This document shows, one piece after another, positions 11,480-25,712 of a stretch of DNA of 64,000 nt. Source of the stretch: Wuchereria bancrofti (Eukaryota; Nematoda; Chromadorea; Rhabditida; Onchocercidae); contig SSBO01000001.1 of assembly GCA_005281725.1 (NCBI GenBank), positions 4,820,399-4,884,398 on the forward strand, given 5' to 3'. The translations under genes and the position numbers were made by a program. The notes under the pieces were generated by a model. That model was not told the DNA's origin, did no database searches, and saw only the letters and a program-made list of their open reading frames with translations. Numbering within the stretch: position 1 is the stretch's first letter; each line of letters opens with the position of its first letter.

Positions 11480-14400
11480 ATGCCATTCAACGAAAAGATG
11501 CATCCCAGAAATCCATACAAGGATAAGCCACCGGATTTCAGTTTGCTTGCTGATAAATTCGTTGAGTTTCGATCACACTGCTATATTGGTTCGAATGGAA
11601 AGGTAAGATATTTCTCATAATAACATATAATACGCTTATTTGGTTAGCATATATAACATTAGCGTTAGCGTATTTTTGAAGTCACTGGAAATCTTATATT
11701 ATTGCACTCCTTAAGCATGACAGTTTGTAAGTGCATTTCATCCATAGTTTTTTTTCACTGATCACTTCTGCTTAATGCATAATTTTTTGTAAGCATTTGG
11801 TCCTTGTTATGAACCGGGAAGATTATCATTTTCAGCTCAAAATGAATTTCCGTGACACGAATGCTGTACGGATTTTAGCTCGAACTCTGTTGCTTAGTGA
11901 TTTTGGACTAGATGTTGATATACCTGCTGATTGTCTCGTACCACGTATACCACAACGCCTTAATTATATTCTTGTCATTGATGATTTATTGAAAACAAAT
12001 GGCATTGCCGAGGATGTTGTCGGCATTGATATTGGTAAATGTTTTTTGAACAGTCTGAAAAAAGCTTAATGTTCTAAATATGACGTTTTGTATTGATTGT
12101 TTTTGAAAAACATGAGATTAGACTATGAAATTAGTAGGTAACTTCCAGAAGACATCTGAAAGACTTCTGGCTGACTTTTCGAGGGCACCAGTCATTCCCT
12201 ATCATATATTCTAGAGAACTATTTTCTATCTTCCTAGAGTTTTTCACTGTATTATTCTATATTAGCTTTCCAATCAAAAAATTGTAGGCATTATATAAAT
12301 AGGAGCAGTTGTGGGTTTTTCGACATTCCTTATCATCAAGTCATGCTTGTCCACATTTATTTCCATCCTATTATAATTGATTTCAGGAGTGTCATTCCAA
12401 AACAAAAGTTGATCATGTTTATTTACAGCTTTTGCAAAAGGAATTTGTGATAGTTTATTGTTTGTTAAATTCGATTGAATTTTGTCATTTATCTTGTTAA
12501 AAATTCAGGGACGGGTGCATCGTGTGTATATGCATTATTGGGTGCGAAACAGTTAGGTTGGAGATTTCTGGCAACCGATGCAGATCCTTTCGCGGTTGAG
12601 GTATGCAATATCATAAAAAGAGTTTGCAAATTCAGATACATTGATCTTGATGATAGATTTTTTTATTCTTCTTAGATTGCAAATCGAAATGTGCAGAAAA
12701 ATGGCATGAGCGAGCGAATTGAAGTTGTGCGAGTACCAGCGGATTGTATGATTAAGGTAGTAGTTTTATTTAGTTTAATATTTTGCATCCAAATTGCGCA
12801 TGACTTGAAAGTTGAACTTTTCAGGATGTTATTCGTTCTCATCCAGAAGTCGAATTCACATTCTGCATGTGCAATCCTCCGTTTTATGAATATGATGAGT
12901 TTGAAGAGGCATGTGCTTTTTGCTGACATTAAGTTCTTATTGAATTTTAATGGATGAATAAGATTTTTTTTTTTGCAGAAGTTCAGATACTTAAGAAATA
13001 ATGTGTTGACAAATGTTGGTAGTGGATCGAATTGTAAGGATCGTCCTGCACCTCACTCAGCTACTGTTGCTCGAAGTAACGAATTAGCCGTTACGGTATA
13101 CGAAATTTAGAAAAATTTGGTTTAACTATGTGCAAAGCTTGGTTCAATTGTGCTTAACAAAATTATATTGAAACTGATTCACTACCATTATATCTTTAAC
13201 CTTCAGCACAATGCTTTCACTTCTTGGGGAAAACTGCAAACTCAAACTGAGGGTTGAAGGTTGAGAAATCATAATAAATGGTTATTTCAATTTTTAATGC
13301 TGTGATTAAAAAGCATCACTATTGAAATAGATTGTGTTTCAGGGTGGAGAAGTTGCATTTGTTTCTCGTTTGATTGAAGATAGCTTCGTTTTGCAAAACA
13401 CCGTGAAGTAAGTTGTCGTCACTGTATTTTCCAATGTATTTTTTTTTCTAGCGTTTTTAAACAATGTTTTTTTTTAATAGGTTGTATACATCAATGGTCG
13501 GTAAGAAATCAAGTCTTGTTGAGCTACGAAAGAAACTGGGACGTTGTTTGAATGTTCGTTCAACAGTGACTACATTATATCAAGGGAAAACGCACCGCTG
13601 GGTGCTTGCTTGGACTTTCGAAGCCCAAATAAAACTGGATAAAGTTAGATTTGCTCAGATTTCTTCTTGATTATATGGTAGTGCATTTTCAGGCTTGTAA
13701 TATTCTATGAATTTTTAGTTAGCGAAATGTTCACCGCCATTGGAGCTTTATTTGCCACAAGTTTTAGAAGGTAAAGGAAGTTTATTTGCTTGGATAAGAA
13801 AAATACTTGGTTTGCTAGAGGTATGTTCTCTTTTTTTGAGTTCATATTTGGCTTTCTTTGTTCAGGAATCGTTGCACTAACTTAAGTAATGAAATCGTAG
13901 GTAAATAGAATCAAGTTACGACATCATTTGTTGTTGACTGGAATAATGAATAGAAATAAAATGATTTCGTTCCAGTGTTTTTGTAGGTATCTTGTGAGAA
14001 ACAAGATAACAATAGCTTTTTATGTGAAGCTGTCAAGAATACTTGGTCACAGCAACGACAAAAACGCCGTGCAGAAAGAATGTCAGGTGTTTGTCCACCT
14101 TTGAATAAACGATATTGTCACGGTCGAATTGATGTTGGTTGCGCAGTTAATTTGGGTAACGGTGATGGCAGAGACAGTTATTGCAACGCTGGAAATTTCA
14201 TAGAGTGCATAGTATTTAACGGAAGTGGGAAAAATAGAAATACACGTGATGTATCCATACAGGTTAGTTTCAAGCCTTTCACATCGACTGCTACTTTTGC
14301 ATTGTTTTTTCTTAACAAATAAGTTTTTAATTTTCAGGCTTACATGCCACTGGATAATAAATTTCAACCACTAATTCGTTTTCGCTTAGTGATATATCCT

Positions 14401-14523
14401 TCTGAACATTGCTTGAAATTATACTGGTTGGAGGGATCACGTCACTGTTTGCATCAAATATGGCAGTTTTGCAGAAATCAGCTCGCCAAACTAGAAAATT
14501 CAATCCAGCCTTCTTCGTCTTAA
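11480..14523 (+). CDS. METTL16: METTL16 (METT-10) RNA N6-adenosine methyltransferase
   Basis: Eleven exons in phase: 11480-11602, 11836-12034, 12509-12600, 12676-12756, 12825-12908, 12979-13095, 13343-13407, 13481-13643, 13719-13820, 13987-14262 and 14338-14523, giving 495 aa. The N-terminus MHPRNPYKDKPPDF matches the METTL16 signature. The SAM site GIDIGTGASCVYALLGA, an acidic LATDADPF and the catalytic NPPF (CMCNPPFYE) are all present. MVGKKSSL and THRWVLAWTF follow, as in the human enzyme. Known role of the family: m6A on U6 snRNA, and on SAM-synthetase transcripts to control splicing or stability. The C-terminal third (exons 10-11) is less conserved and should hold the vertebrate-conserved-region equivalent. 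Intron 5 appears to use a GC donor (GAG|GCATGT at 12909). All junction phases agree. Confidence 0.93.
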
Positions 14524-16375
14524 ATTTCCGCCTTAGATTTTAGACGTTCATGTTTGAATTTCAAGTTGCTGGATATACAAATATGTGGTTGTCGTTGAAA
14601 AAATGCTCAAAACTGTTGGCTGCACAACATATTTTTGAATATATGAATATCAGTTGACCATACTTTTGTGGTCACAATCAAAAAGATGAAATCGGAAAGA
14701 TAATTTTCTCCTCTGCTTTGAATGTTGCCTAAACACTTTTTTCATAGAGCTAAACATGTGTTCATTGTCTTTCATGAATTTGCTGTATAAATTTTGCTAG
14801 TTTTGGTATGTTTTGTTGGCTTTGTATTATCTGTAGACTATTATTTGGTATTCATGGAAGCAGTTGAACGCCATTTTGCTCTTTCTAAATGTTCTGTAAG
14901 ACTTTAAAGTCTTGATGTAAACATTTAACGATTTATTGTTTATTTGGTTCATTTAGAATGTTGATTATTTCTTTCTAATGATAAGGAAGGAGAAGCGCAA
15001 AGATACCATCGTTTGTTGTAAAGCTGTTGTTTTGCTTATGATTATATATTCCTATTAATGAGGTGAAAATATTTTGCATATCATACGGGTTTTTTTTTTT
15101 TATGGTGCCATTTTTTAGAAAAAATTGTTCAACTATTGTTTACAGTACCGGATTCGGGTAAATGATTTTCATCATTTTTTTGTAATATTGCTGCGGTTCT
15201 CGAGTAGTTTTAAAGTTGTCGATCAAGTACTTGTACACGTTTGGTCAATGTTTCCTCATTTCCTGAAGAAGTCCTTCACAGAAATTAATGGCTCTGCTGT
15301 TATTCTATAATTAAGTTATTCAAGTTTTGAAGTTCCTCTGTACTTTCTAATGCGCTATATTATTAACTCAATGGAACAATGCGATGAGAAGTATAAGAGA
15401 TTGAAATTTGACTACTTTGATATCACTTACGTAGTGAACAGTAAGTCTTCCCTTACTTGCATGCTAGTCATTAGTATTAAGTTATAATAATACTACCGAA
15501 AAAGAAAGATCCACTTGAAGAGTGGTGATATGGAAGACGTAAGCATGACTTAGCTACGGTTGCAGTGACTTGTGGTTTTTTGCTATAATTTTGTAGCAAC
15601 CAAAGGTAACCGAAGACGATTACGACGATAGGTCTTTCTTGTCCAAGAAAGTTGTCGTTGTTTGTAACATATTGTGCCATCTCCAATTACAATAAATGCA
15701 ATCGATATCGGTATAGCTTTACTACCAATACAGAGTTGCAGTGATGTTTGAAATGATTGGCTTGGAGAATAAACATTTGTAATGATAAATGTTGTTTGTT
15801 TTAGGATGTAGTAAAGTATTTGATAGACTTGCGAGCAGGGAGCATTTCACTGCACTCTTCCTGATACATCATCATATGTTAACTTTGATATGAACCAATG
15901 AAACGCTTGCTAGTATAAATTGCTATACGTGCACTGCTGCGGCATTCTCATCTCCTCATTTGCGTTGTCTTTTTTTCAACCACTGTATTTCTAAAATTGT
16001 GCTGTACTTCCTTCCATCTCGCTTGACAGTTGATGGACTTTAATGTAACTAAGTGATGAAAAGGTGAAACAGTTGTTTCACGTAAATAGTGTAAATGATT
16101 CGTTTTATATTTCTCTGAGTTTTTCAAAAATTTCCTGTTATCCAGTTATCCGTTCATCATACAGTGCTTGGAAAGTGGATTAACCACCTATGTTGAAATT
16201 ATGAAATTGTAGAATAAATTTGGATGTATGGTTTGGAAAAGCTTATAAGGCTTATTATTGTTAACGCCATTATATCTCTACAGGAGAGCTGGAGATGAGC
16301 AAAAATAGAACGAGACCGTATCCAATTCGATTGTATTTGCTCATTCGAACATTTATCGTAAAAATCTGCTAAGTA
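14524..16375. other. 3' flank of METTL16 / 5' flank of paxillin
   Basis: AT-rich, with T-tracts (e.g. 15091-15101). The open frames here have no exon-like borders or family resemblance. It likely contains the METTL16 3' UTR and the paxillin promoter. Confidence 0.35.
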
Positions 16376-19300
16376 ATGGAAGATCTCGGTGAGTTACGCT
16401 GGTCATTCTTATTCTTCGGAAGCTTTGTGGCAAGATTTTTTGTGCTGATTTGAGAAAAAAAACATTTTCCTTTAGAGCAAAAGTCAGTAAACTGTTTTCT
16501 TTTTGCACAGTTTCTTAATTTAAAATTCCTTCGAAATCATATTCGCGCATTATGAGTCGTTTGTTATATAATTCAGTTTCATAGTTTTTTAACACCTCAG
16601 TGTAGCCAGCTATTTCTTATATATGCTCGGTTGCTTTTTTAAATTGTTCCATCATTATCGATTAGATGCCAGCGCCAAACTTTTATGTATTACTTCATAT
16701 ATATATCATATACTATCTTGACTGGATGGACTCAATCTCTGCTTCTCTAAAATGATTGATATAACTTTTGTTCCTTTGTTTTTCGCGCTAATAATCCGTA
16801 ATCCGGATTATATTTTGCTTATGATTTGTAGAACTCAATTAGCTGTGTTGGCTCACTTTCGGTAATAATGATGAAATAATTTGAAGTGCAAAAATCCATA
16901 GTGCATTCACTGTATGCCTAGAACAGTAGTCTTTCAGCATCGAATTCAAGGCATTTGATAGATATGTCAATTGTTTATTACTATTAATGATTTCCTTCAT
17001 ATTCATTACTGAATAAATTTACCTTGACATTTATCTCCAACTCTTCAGAATTGCCACAAATATTTTCAACATTTTTAAAAATTTTTTTTTTAAATTATCT
17101 GAAGATCTAGCGTATGTTGTATATTACACTTTAAAAACCAAGGAGTGAATACTTTGTCTTACTTTTAATGATCGATAGAAATATATCATCTGATTTGTCC
17201 TGAATTAAATAAACTTTTCTCATTGTTCTTTTATTAACTTCTGTTTATATGCACGGTTTTATCTATTTGCTTCACTTCTTAATTCAAAAATTAATGAGTT
17301 CATTTTTCTTCTAGTGAATATTGCATTAAACAGTCATTATTAAAAGATTATTAAGGATATGTCATCTAGAAATTTTGTAATTCTCTTTCCAAATTTTTAT
17401 TTCCTCCTTCAACTGAATAAAATTGCTTGATGTTCTCATTTCATAATACGGTGTCTGTGTACCAACCATTCTGTTGAGGCTATTGCCGATAGGGCATTAT
17501 TTCGTGGAATATAGTAAACCTACCATTACTTTTGATTAACATTTAACGTTCATCTATCCCACTTCCCCACTAACACAAGGAACCAAAACACATTTTTTTC
17601 GAGTTAGTGATCAATAAACCTTTGTATTATCTTTCTCCTATCTCTTTTCCATTTCCCTACAGCTGTAATAATTCATCCTGTTAGTACTAGTGCAACCTTT
17701 TCGACAGCATTCATTTCCTATATCTTTACGGAACTATGTGTTCCCGTTCCACCTCTAATATAACTTCGTCTGCATCAATAGAATGTAAACAGTTTCTTCT
17801 ATTCTGAAGAAATATCCGAGATAAATATAACTTTATATTACCAACAAGTTCTGTTTCAAGTGTTATTACTGATGTCGACGTCAGCAAGCAATAATGGCCG
17901 TCATTCTGTCACTTGGGCGGACGTTGCTAATTATGCAAACGGTTCTTTTTGTTATCAATTGTTTACGTGATATAATTCAAACAAAGATATTACATTTACT
18001 CTACGTAGTAGCATTTACTTCATTAACTTACGAGAGAGTAGGAAGGTAGTAGAGATATGTCAACTGTTATGTTTACATATGAGAGGATGTCATTAAATAT
18101 GAAGAGAAATGAACAATAAAAAGGTTGAGGTGACCGTTCCTAAGAAAGTGACGATTGTTCTTATTTGTAATTTCTCTCGTAATCATGCACATGCACAAAG
18201 TTTGCAGCAATTGTTGGTTTTTAAAAGTTTCATGGATTCGTTATATGCCGCGAAGATAATGAGAGTTTAGATAATAAAATGAATGAAACAAAGTGAGGAG
18301 TAGTTTCAGTTTGTTATTGCTATGAACATCCCCATTCGGCATTGGTTGTATTGCTTGTCAAGATCTATTGCTTTTATTCTGTTTGATCATTTCTCTTAAA
18401 ACTTTTATCTGGCATGTCATATAGAGACCTAAAGAAGTGGTTCTGAGCTATTAATTCTTCCTCTATTATATATAGAACATAGGGTTAGTCAATTCTTGTG
18501 AAATAAGATTCTGTTCTGAATGCATTGGTGAGGATCTTAATGAGCTTTCTAAAACCTTTTTATTGAGGTATCACTCTTGAAACTGTTGCTAATTAATCAC
18601 TGTCGCTGTCATATTTTGTTTCCATAAGTATACAAAATGAGACTCATACAAATGTGCTAATTTTGCAGTTAAAATTATACATTGTATGCGTATGCCTCTT
18701 TCGCTTAATTTGTTGTAACTCTCTATCTTTATTTGATCATTCAGTGTTTTTTTTTGCATGACCTAAAAACGTAATGTAATTTTGTCCAGTTTTTCCTATA
18801 TGTCTTCAATTGATGAGGCTTATTTGTTTATCTCTGTGTTTCCTGGGATTCCTTACATTTCTTCATTTTTGAAAGTGACATGAATTGCTTACCTTTAGAA
18901 CAAACTACTGATTATCCATTCAGAACCATTGGTATCTGCAGTATATATATTTAAGTAGTATTACCTTTATTTAGTCTTTAAATTCCCATAAAACATTATG
19001 CACACAAGATATATTTCTACCATGATATCCTAATCCGCAATAGTTTGCCTTTTGTTTAATTGTACAGTTTAGGTACACCAGCACATTGTGTTATTGCAAT
19101 CGTGTACACCTGAAGAAATAACATTTGAAAGGCATACTTTTATGATTTGTTGACTTATAGAACTGTCAGTTAAAGTAGACGAGAAAAGAGAAGGTATAGG
19201 AGGAACTGGACAAATGATAATTAGATGAAAGATATTGGCGTAGGCCTGGAAATTTTGCTTAACTCAAATCGTGTTACTACTGATTTCGATTTGGATCTGT

Positions 19301-22300
19301 GTCTTGCTATTAGTTTTTATAAAACTTATTGAATTTTTCGTTCATAACTGTATATAATCAATTTCATTATTATGGATAATTTTTTTCGATTCATCACCGT
19401 TCATTGTCAGCATTAGAAGAAAATAATTTTATAAATATATTGAAATACATATTGAAATCTACTTGGAGTTCGTATGTCCTAAAGCTTGTCTTTTATCTCC
19501 TGTTCTGCCATTTACATTTTCCTGTTTTGGAGCACTCATCTGATTTTCTTCCTTTATCAGAAATGTCTATCTTAATAAATTCGAAAATTTTTTTAAAATT
19601 AGGAAGCTGAATTTGGAAAGAAAATTTGCATATACGGTGCATCGGATTTAGAGTTCATCTACTTTGTCACTGATTTATATTATGCTATAGAAAGTTTTTT
19701 TTTCTTCTTTTTTTAACAAAATTGTTTATTAAATCATTTGGTTTTGTGTGTAATTTTTCTCATTATATTTCAGAAGCTTTGCTTTCTGATCTCCAGCACA
19801 CAACGGAAGTGTTGAAGCGAACTAAATTAAACGATCGTTGCATATCCAGTGCATCGGATTTAGAGCCCATCTATCAGGAACAAACTAGAAGGTATGCTAT
19901 ATAGTATGATTCAGTGACTCAATCAATTTCTCAATCCTGTTAAATATTAAAATAGTAAACAGCAGTAGGTGGGCGTTTATTTTATTAAAATTGATTTTAC
20001 TCTCAACTCGTTCGTTGAACTGTTGATTTATATATATAATCATTTGATGTAACAGTTTAAATTCAGTTATGGCAGTTGTTTTCATGGCCTAGACAGTATT
20101 GAACAAATGTTGGATGATTATTCACAAAAAAGGAAAACTCCTGAAGGTACCTTCTCACAGTCTTTTACAGTCATTAAAAAATCTGGTCATTCAGTTTATC
20201 ACCTGCTGGGAGAATAGTATTCGGGCCGACATGGTCTAAATAAAGCTTGCATTCCAAGTTTGGTTGATTCGTGTCATACATGTTTTTACAGTAATCAGTA
20301 ATATTTCTTATTTTATAGAAAAATACTTGTTTCGTAGAGGCGTTTTGAGATTAAGAAATTGTGTGGTTCAGAGCATAAAATTTGATGCTTCCCATATGTA
20401 ACCATGTGCAGTTTTGGTATTCAAACTTTCCAAAAAGATTTAAGCACTTCATTTTTACAGACGAATGGTATGCAAATTCTTTAACAAGCCAAGCGGAAAG
20501 GCCTACAGTGCAGAGTTTGTTTAGGGAGCTTGAGCATGACAGGTAAGCGAGCTAATTCAAAATATAATTCATTTCCAGAATTAAGCAGAAGATAATTTAG
20601 TGAAGAAAGATTAATTTATGTTCTGTTTCTGAAATTCTCTTGTCTAAATAACCAATAATTACTTGCACTGATGAATAGTTATAAATTAAAACTATTTCAT
20701 TTTGTATGTGGTACTTCTAATGTATTTATAAAGTTGGTAGCTACTCCAGTGAAAAATCCCATTGGTTGTTAAGCAGAGAACTCTTATCGTTATTTTGATT
20801 GATAAAGTAGCAAAGTTGGAATCCATATAATGCAACCTTTAAAAAATCTTTCAAATTTCAGTTGCAGCAGAAGTGTTGGTGGTCTTTTATCACAACCATC
20901 TGGTAATGTTCAGGTATATATGCTATTCTTTCATTGTCGTTGGATTTCTTTTTTGTGATCCACCACTTCATTTAGATTCTTCATTTAGATTTAAAGGAAG
21001 AAATAGATCACAAGAAATGCATTTTCCTTGTAGTGTATTCAACAGGAAAGAGATTGATGATTATTTTTCTGTTATACTGTACTTTACTACCATATGTTCA
21101 TTGAAAAAAAAAAAAAAAACATCACGAGTGGAAGCTTACATCCTACAATTCAGAATAATCTCTCAAGTTTTCTCTTTCACAATAAATCTTGAAAAAGATT
21201 GAATTGATATAGCGAGCGCTTGCAGAACTTCTTCGCTCATACATAAACTAGCTTGCTCTCTAAATGCTTTGTACAGGAAGTGTTTTGATTGCTTACTTCA
21301 TCCTCTCTACTAGCAGTTCACACTTTCTAATTTATGATTCACCCTTCCCTCACTTGATAAAGACCTCGTGCATAACGTTGTTGGGACTACCATATTCCAT
21401 CGTTCAGGCGGTATTGTTCATAACTTTATTGGACTATGAAACCCTTCCGACTAAGCAAATACACTGCTTTATCATTTTTCTTTGAGCTTCTAAAAAATAT
21501 ATTATTATTCCCTATTCTTTGTCCTCGTGCCCATCTTAATGAAATGCTGTTTCATATATTTTTGAGGAATTAACTTTTGATTAATTAAGGTCATGAATGC
21601 GATTACTGTTATAATTTGCAGCAAAACTCGCCCACGAGCGATCCGTTGCAATTGGATTCAATGTTGGGTACACTGCAAAAAGATATGTCAAAGCATGGTA
21701 TCAACACAATTCCCAAAGGCGATTGCGCTTCGTGTGGCAAAGCGATCGTTGGACAGGTTTTTCTTGTTTTTCACATTTTTTAAAATATACTGTCTTTTTA
21801 AGCACATTGCACTTAAAGATGCAATTTTACTTTTAATTTCAATACTCTTTTCTGCATTCTTGTCGATTTCTAGAGTACTCACTGTTAGTATTAATTAAAA
21901 TCTTTATAATTAAATCAGATCAGGACATGAAATTAAAATTATGTTTATAGACAAATTTCACCAAGAATTTGAACACAGCGATGACAATTATTTGGAAATG
22001 TTGTAAATTCTTGTTTCATAAACCCTTTGATGGAATTATCTGATATTTTTAATATTCTAATCGAGAGATGTGCTTCTGTCTGATAAAGTGTTCAGTACTA
22101 AGTACAGTTAAAGGATCAAAACTTCCCATGCTGTTTTGACTATATTTTTCTGTTGTAAAAAATTAATTCAGACTAATTTTAGAATTTTTCAAAATATGAG
22201 CAGAAGATCCATTTATTATAAATTAAAAGAAGATTGTCAAATCGCACTTTAAAAAATAATGAAGTTTTGAATTTTTGTTTATTGTTATTATTAGAGCATC

Positions 22301-24075
22301 TAATAATGGAATGTGAATATTTAATCACAGGTAGTCATAGCGCTGGGCAAAATGTGGCATCCAGGACACTACGTCTGCTGCCAATGTGGTGAAGAACTTG
22401 GGCATCGGAATTTCTTCGAGCGAGGTGGTAAAGCATATTGTGAGAATGATTATCACGATATGTTCTCTCCTCGATGTGCGTATTGCAATGGGCCAATCAA
22501 AGATGTTGGTTGTCAGATCTTTTAACTCTGATATTAAATGATAACCACTTGCAGGTAAGTCAACTAATCCTTTTTTTTATAGCGATGCGTGACGGCACTT
22601 GGTAAAACATTTCACGCAGAACATTTTGTATGTGCAGAATGTGGCCGACAGTTTGGTGAGGAAGGATTCCACGAAAAAGTAAGAATTCTTAGTAAAAAGA
22701 ACTGCTTCAGATACTTGAATGTGTATTGCTTTTCACATTTTCATGTCTAGCATCGACATTTAAAGTTTTGGATTGAGTACATGCAATTAGAAAGATTTCG
22801 CTAATCATTACCTTTCTTAATTTGTAATAATTTTCATATATCAAATATTTTACTGTATTTTAGTTTACCACGTTATTCTTTAATTTGCCGTTGGTTATCT
22901 TGGTACATATTAACGGCGATTTTTTTATTTTTGAATAATGTGTATCGTGTTTCAAATCTCACTTCACGTTGTTCTTGTTTCAGTCTTCCTTCAGAAATTT
23001 AAAAAGATTTTTTGCTCGAAACAAAAAAGTGTTCTGCAATGATTTTCACAAAAAAAGATCTGCAAAGTCATGCTCAATATCGAGATACTTTGTAGAACGG
23101 ACAACCTTATTGCAAGACGGATTTCTTTCGAATGTTTGCGCCAAAATGCAATGGTTGCAAGAATCCGATCAAAATGCATTTCATAACAGCACTGGGCACA
23201 CATTGGCATCCTGAATGCTTTATTTGTCAGGTAATCTTTGTAGAAACTTAAAGTTAACAAGTTTTGGAGTGTGAAGGCTTTTTGAAAATTTGCTTCCATT
23301 ATTTTTGTTGTTTCCTAGCATTTGTGAATAATAAAGCTTTTGATTCAACAAAAATCATGGTGTGGTGTTATTTTTAAACATTTTTCTTCATTGAAATATG
23401 GTATCTTTATCATCTTTTGAATAGGGAACGAAGATACTTACTGAGTATCAGTTAATTTTTTGTGGGTCTTAGTGCGTCCACTGCGATTATGCATGTGTGG
23501 CAGTAGTAGATTCAAGTCTTCCATAGTAAAATTGTCATTCTAGGGGATTGAAATGTCATTCGTCTTTGATTTTTTTTTCTTTTTTTGTTCCTTGATGTTG
23601 CTTTCGTTAGAACTCTAGTTAATGAATTCACGAAAATAGTGGAATATAGGAATTTCGAGTTGTAACACCAGAAGAAGGAGCAGTAATCGAAAGTACAGTA
23701 TCACTGGGAATGTATTTAGAGAGTTTGTGAGCTTGAATCGTTAACTCAACTGAAGGGAAAGTAATCTATCTAGTCCGTAGTAGTAGGAATACTGATGAGT
23801 GATTTTAGGAGTGTGGAAAGGCTTTCGAAACAGGATCATTTTATGAGCATGGTAATGTACCACTGTGCGAAATGCACTATCATGAGAAGCGCGGTAGTTT
23901 GTGCGCTACCTGCCAAAAGCCTATTAATGGCCGATGTGTCTCCGCTGTAGGACAGAAATTTCATCCGGAACATTTCTGCTGTTCCTACTGTCGTAAGCAG
24001 CTAAACAAGGGAACATTCAAGGAAGTGGATCGAAAGCCATTCTGCCACAAATGCTATCAAACTATCCATCCTTGA
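16376..24075 (+). CDS. PXN: Paxillin (LD motifs plus four LIM domains)
   Basis: Ten exons in phase: 16376-16388, 19774-19891, 20067-20146, 20461-20542, 20862-20913, 21622-21756, 22331-22504, 22583-22678, 23096-23230 and 23809-24075, giving 383 aa. A 13-nt first exon plus a 3.4 kb intron creates LD1, [15 protein letters not shown], matching vertebrate MDDLDALLADLE. Further LD-like helices are [25 protein letters not shown] and [16 protein letters not shown]. Four LIM zinc modules follow from about residue 149: [36 protein letters not shown] and [12 protein letters not shown], ending with [15 protein letters not shown]. This is a focal-adhesion scaffold (in nematodes, muscle dense bodies and pharynx), binding FAK/vinculin-type partners through LD motifs. 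It is shorter than human paxillin (591 aa), with a reduced N-terminal region. The large first intron may hold regulatory elements. Exon-like debris lies at 22979-23095 and 19629-19661. Confidence 0.92.
16389..19773 (+). other. Paxillin intron 1 (3.4 kb)
   Basis: AT-rich, with no coding signal apart from a 33-bp diverged copy of paxillin exon 2 sequence at 19629-19661. The long first intron could contain enhancers or alternative promoters; none are recognisable. Confidence 0.6.
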
Positions 24076-25712
24076 TTTTTTTTGTATAGATATTCGGGAT
24101 ATTTTCCACGTCTTAGTTTTTGTGCGATTATGCCGCCATGCACATTTTACAGCTTGTTTGAAGCTGCGTGTTCCATCATATTTATACTTTCAAGCGACAG
24201 TATGAAATGGCATTCATGCTCTCCCTATCTCTCACGATTCCTTATCTGATGGTATCATTTCATCCTCTAAAATCCCTTGAAATCAACCAAATAATATAGT
24301 TTTATTTTTATCTTTAGCGTTCCTTCCTCTATTACTGGTTTTTCTAATAATTAATTAGTGGTCTTTTGCAGTTAATAACTTTTTCTGTGCTGTTTTCATA
24401 TCACCGCTTGAATGTGCATAACCTTTAATTTTCAAGCATTCGGATTATTTTCTCTCGTTGAATACTTACGCAACACTGCTTGACTCTTCCCAACTTTTAA
24501 TATTATTCATTTTCGTCTAAAACGATATGTTCGAATCTTATAGCACCAAGTTTTTTTAATGCTTCTAAAGTTGGAGATAATAACTGGAAGAAACCGCCAA
24601 GAAAAGAAACTTTACGCGCTTTAATCTGCGTAAAGCTTTTTTGTCTTTTTAACGTCATAAAATATGATGGAAAAATGAGAGGCACAAAGAATTACTGGAT
24701 TTGGTGAGAATGTTTGTTGCAGTGATTCATGATAAGTGGTTCCTGTTGTGGCTTAATAATCAGGTTTAATTTTTTTTTCATGTTATTTAACTCAATGTTT
24801 TCAGCATGCCTGCATTGTTATTTAACCACATAATGATAAGAGTGCAGTCTGCATATTGTTTGTTCCGTCCATTTCAGTTGTAAGATTGCTCAGTTCTCAA
24901 AACATTTGATTTTGAAATAAACTCAGCTGTTTGCTAGTGAGAAGTAATGTTAGCCTGAAATGAAAAAATTTAATGTTTGAGTTCTTCGCCTTCTAGGGGA
25001 ATGAATATTTTATAAAACGATGTCCGATGCACGTCATATATTCCGAGGAGGAAGAAGAGAAATAGTTCAAATGATTGAGGTCTCGAGTCACGCTACATCA
25101 TGCATCCTCACGCATATCTGTTATTTCAAGAACATATATGTAAATTGCTCGCATATGATACTGACTGGTGTTCCTTGGTGACCTCTTTGACATTTTTTTT
25201 TTCATATATATTCTTTAACTTCAATAAAACACTCAAAAGTAGAGTTAAAACTAGCCGCAAATATGATGCATTTAAAGTGTTCAATTTTGATAAAATAATA
25301 GGGTATAAAGAATTTGCTTTTTTAGTTCGCCTAATAATTAAGAAAGAAGTATACATGTTGATCCCTTATTATTCAAATCCTTTGGCATCACAGTGTTAAT
25401 CTTAGGAAGGCTTATGTTGACGCCTTTGTAACACCGAGATTAGTGAACTAGTTATGAGAAAGTTTTAACTCAACATATTATTTGACTACCTTTTATATAT
25501 TTCAAATTATACGATTCCTGCATAAACAGTAAAGGAACAATTGCACATGTTGAGGGGTACTTTATTAAAATATGTTTTACCTGAGCAGAAATTGACTGTG
25601 TGGAACCCGTTCAGTAACAGCAGAGAGAAAAAACCATATCAGAACTTTCAAGTGACAATCAATTAAACAAAGAATTTCTCCTTGAAGTTAACCAATTTAT
25701 GTCATCAGCTCT
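24076..25712. other. Convergent intergenic region, paxillin / serpin
   Basis: The 3' flanks of two convergent genes. An AATAAA near 24916 (GAAATAAACTC) could serve paxillin, though it is far from the stop. No RNA gene or element was recognised. Confidence 0.35.

Noticed and set aside
12909..12915. Sequencing error or frameshift in METTL16 exon 5
   Set aside because: A GC donor restores frame and joins exactly to the expected next exon, so an error is not needed, though it remains possible.
22969..23214. An 81-residue open frame over paxillin exon 9
   Set aside because: Wrong frame: paxillin exon 9 starts at 23096 in a different frame that gives the expected LIM2/LIM3 sequence.
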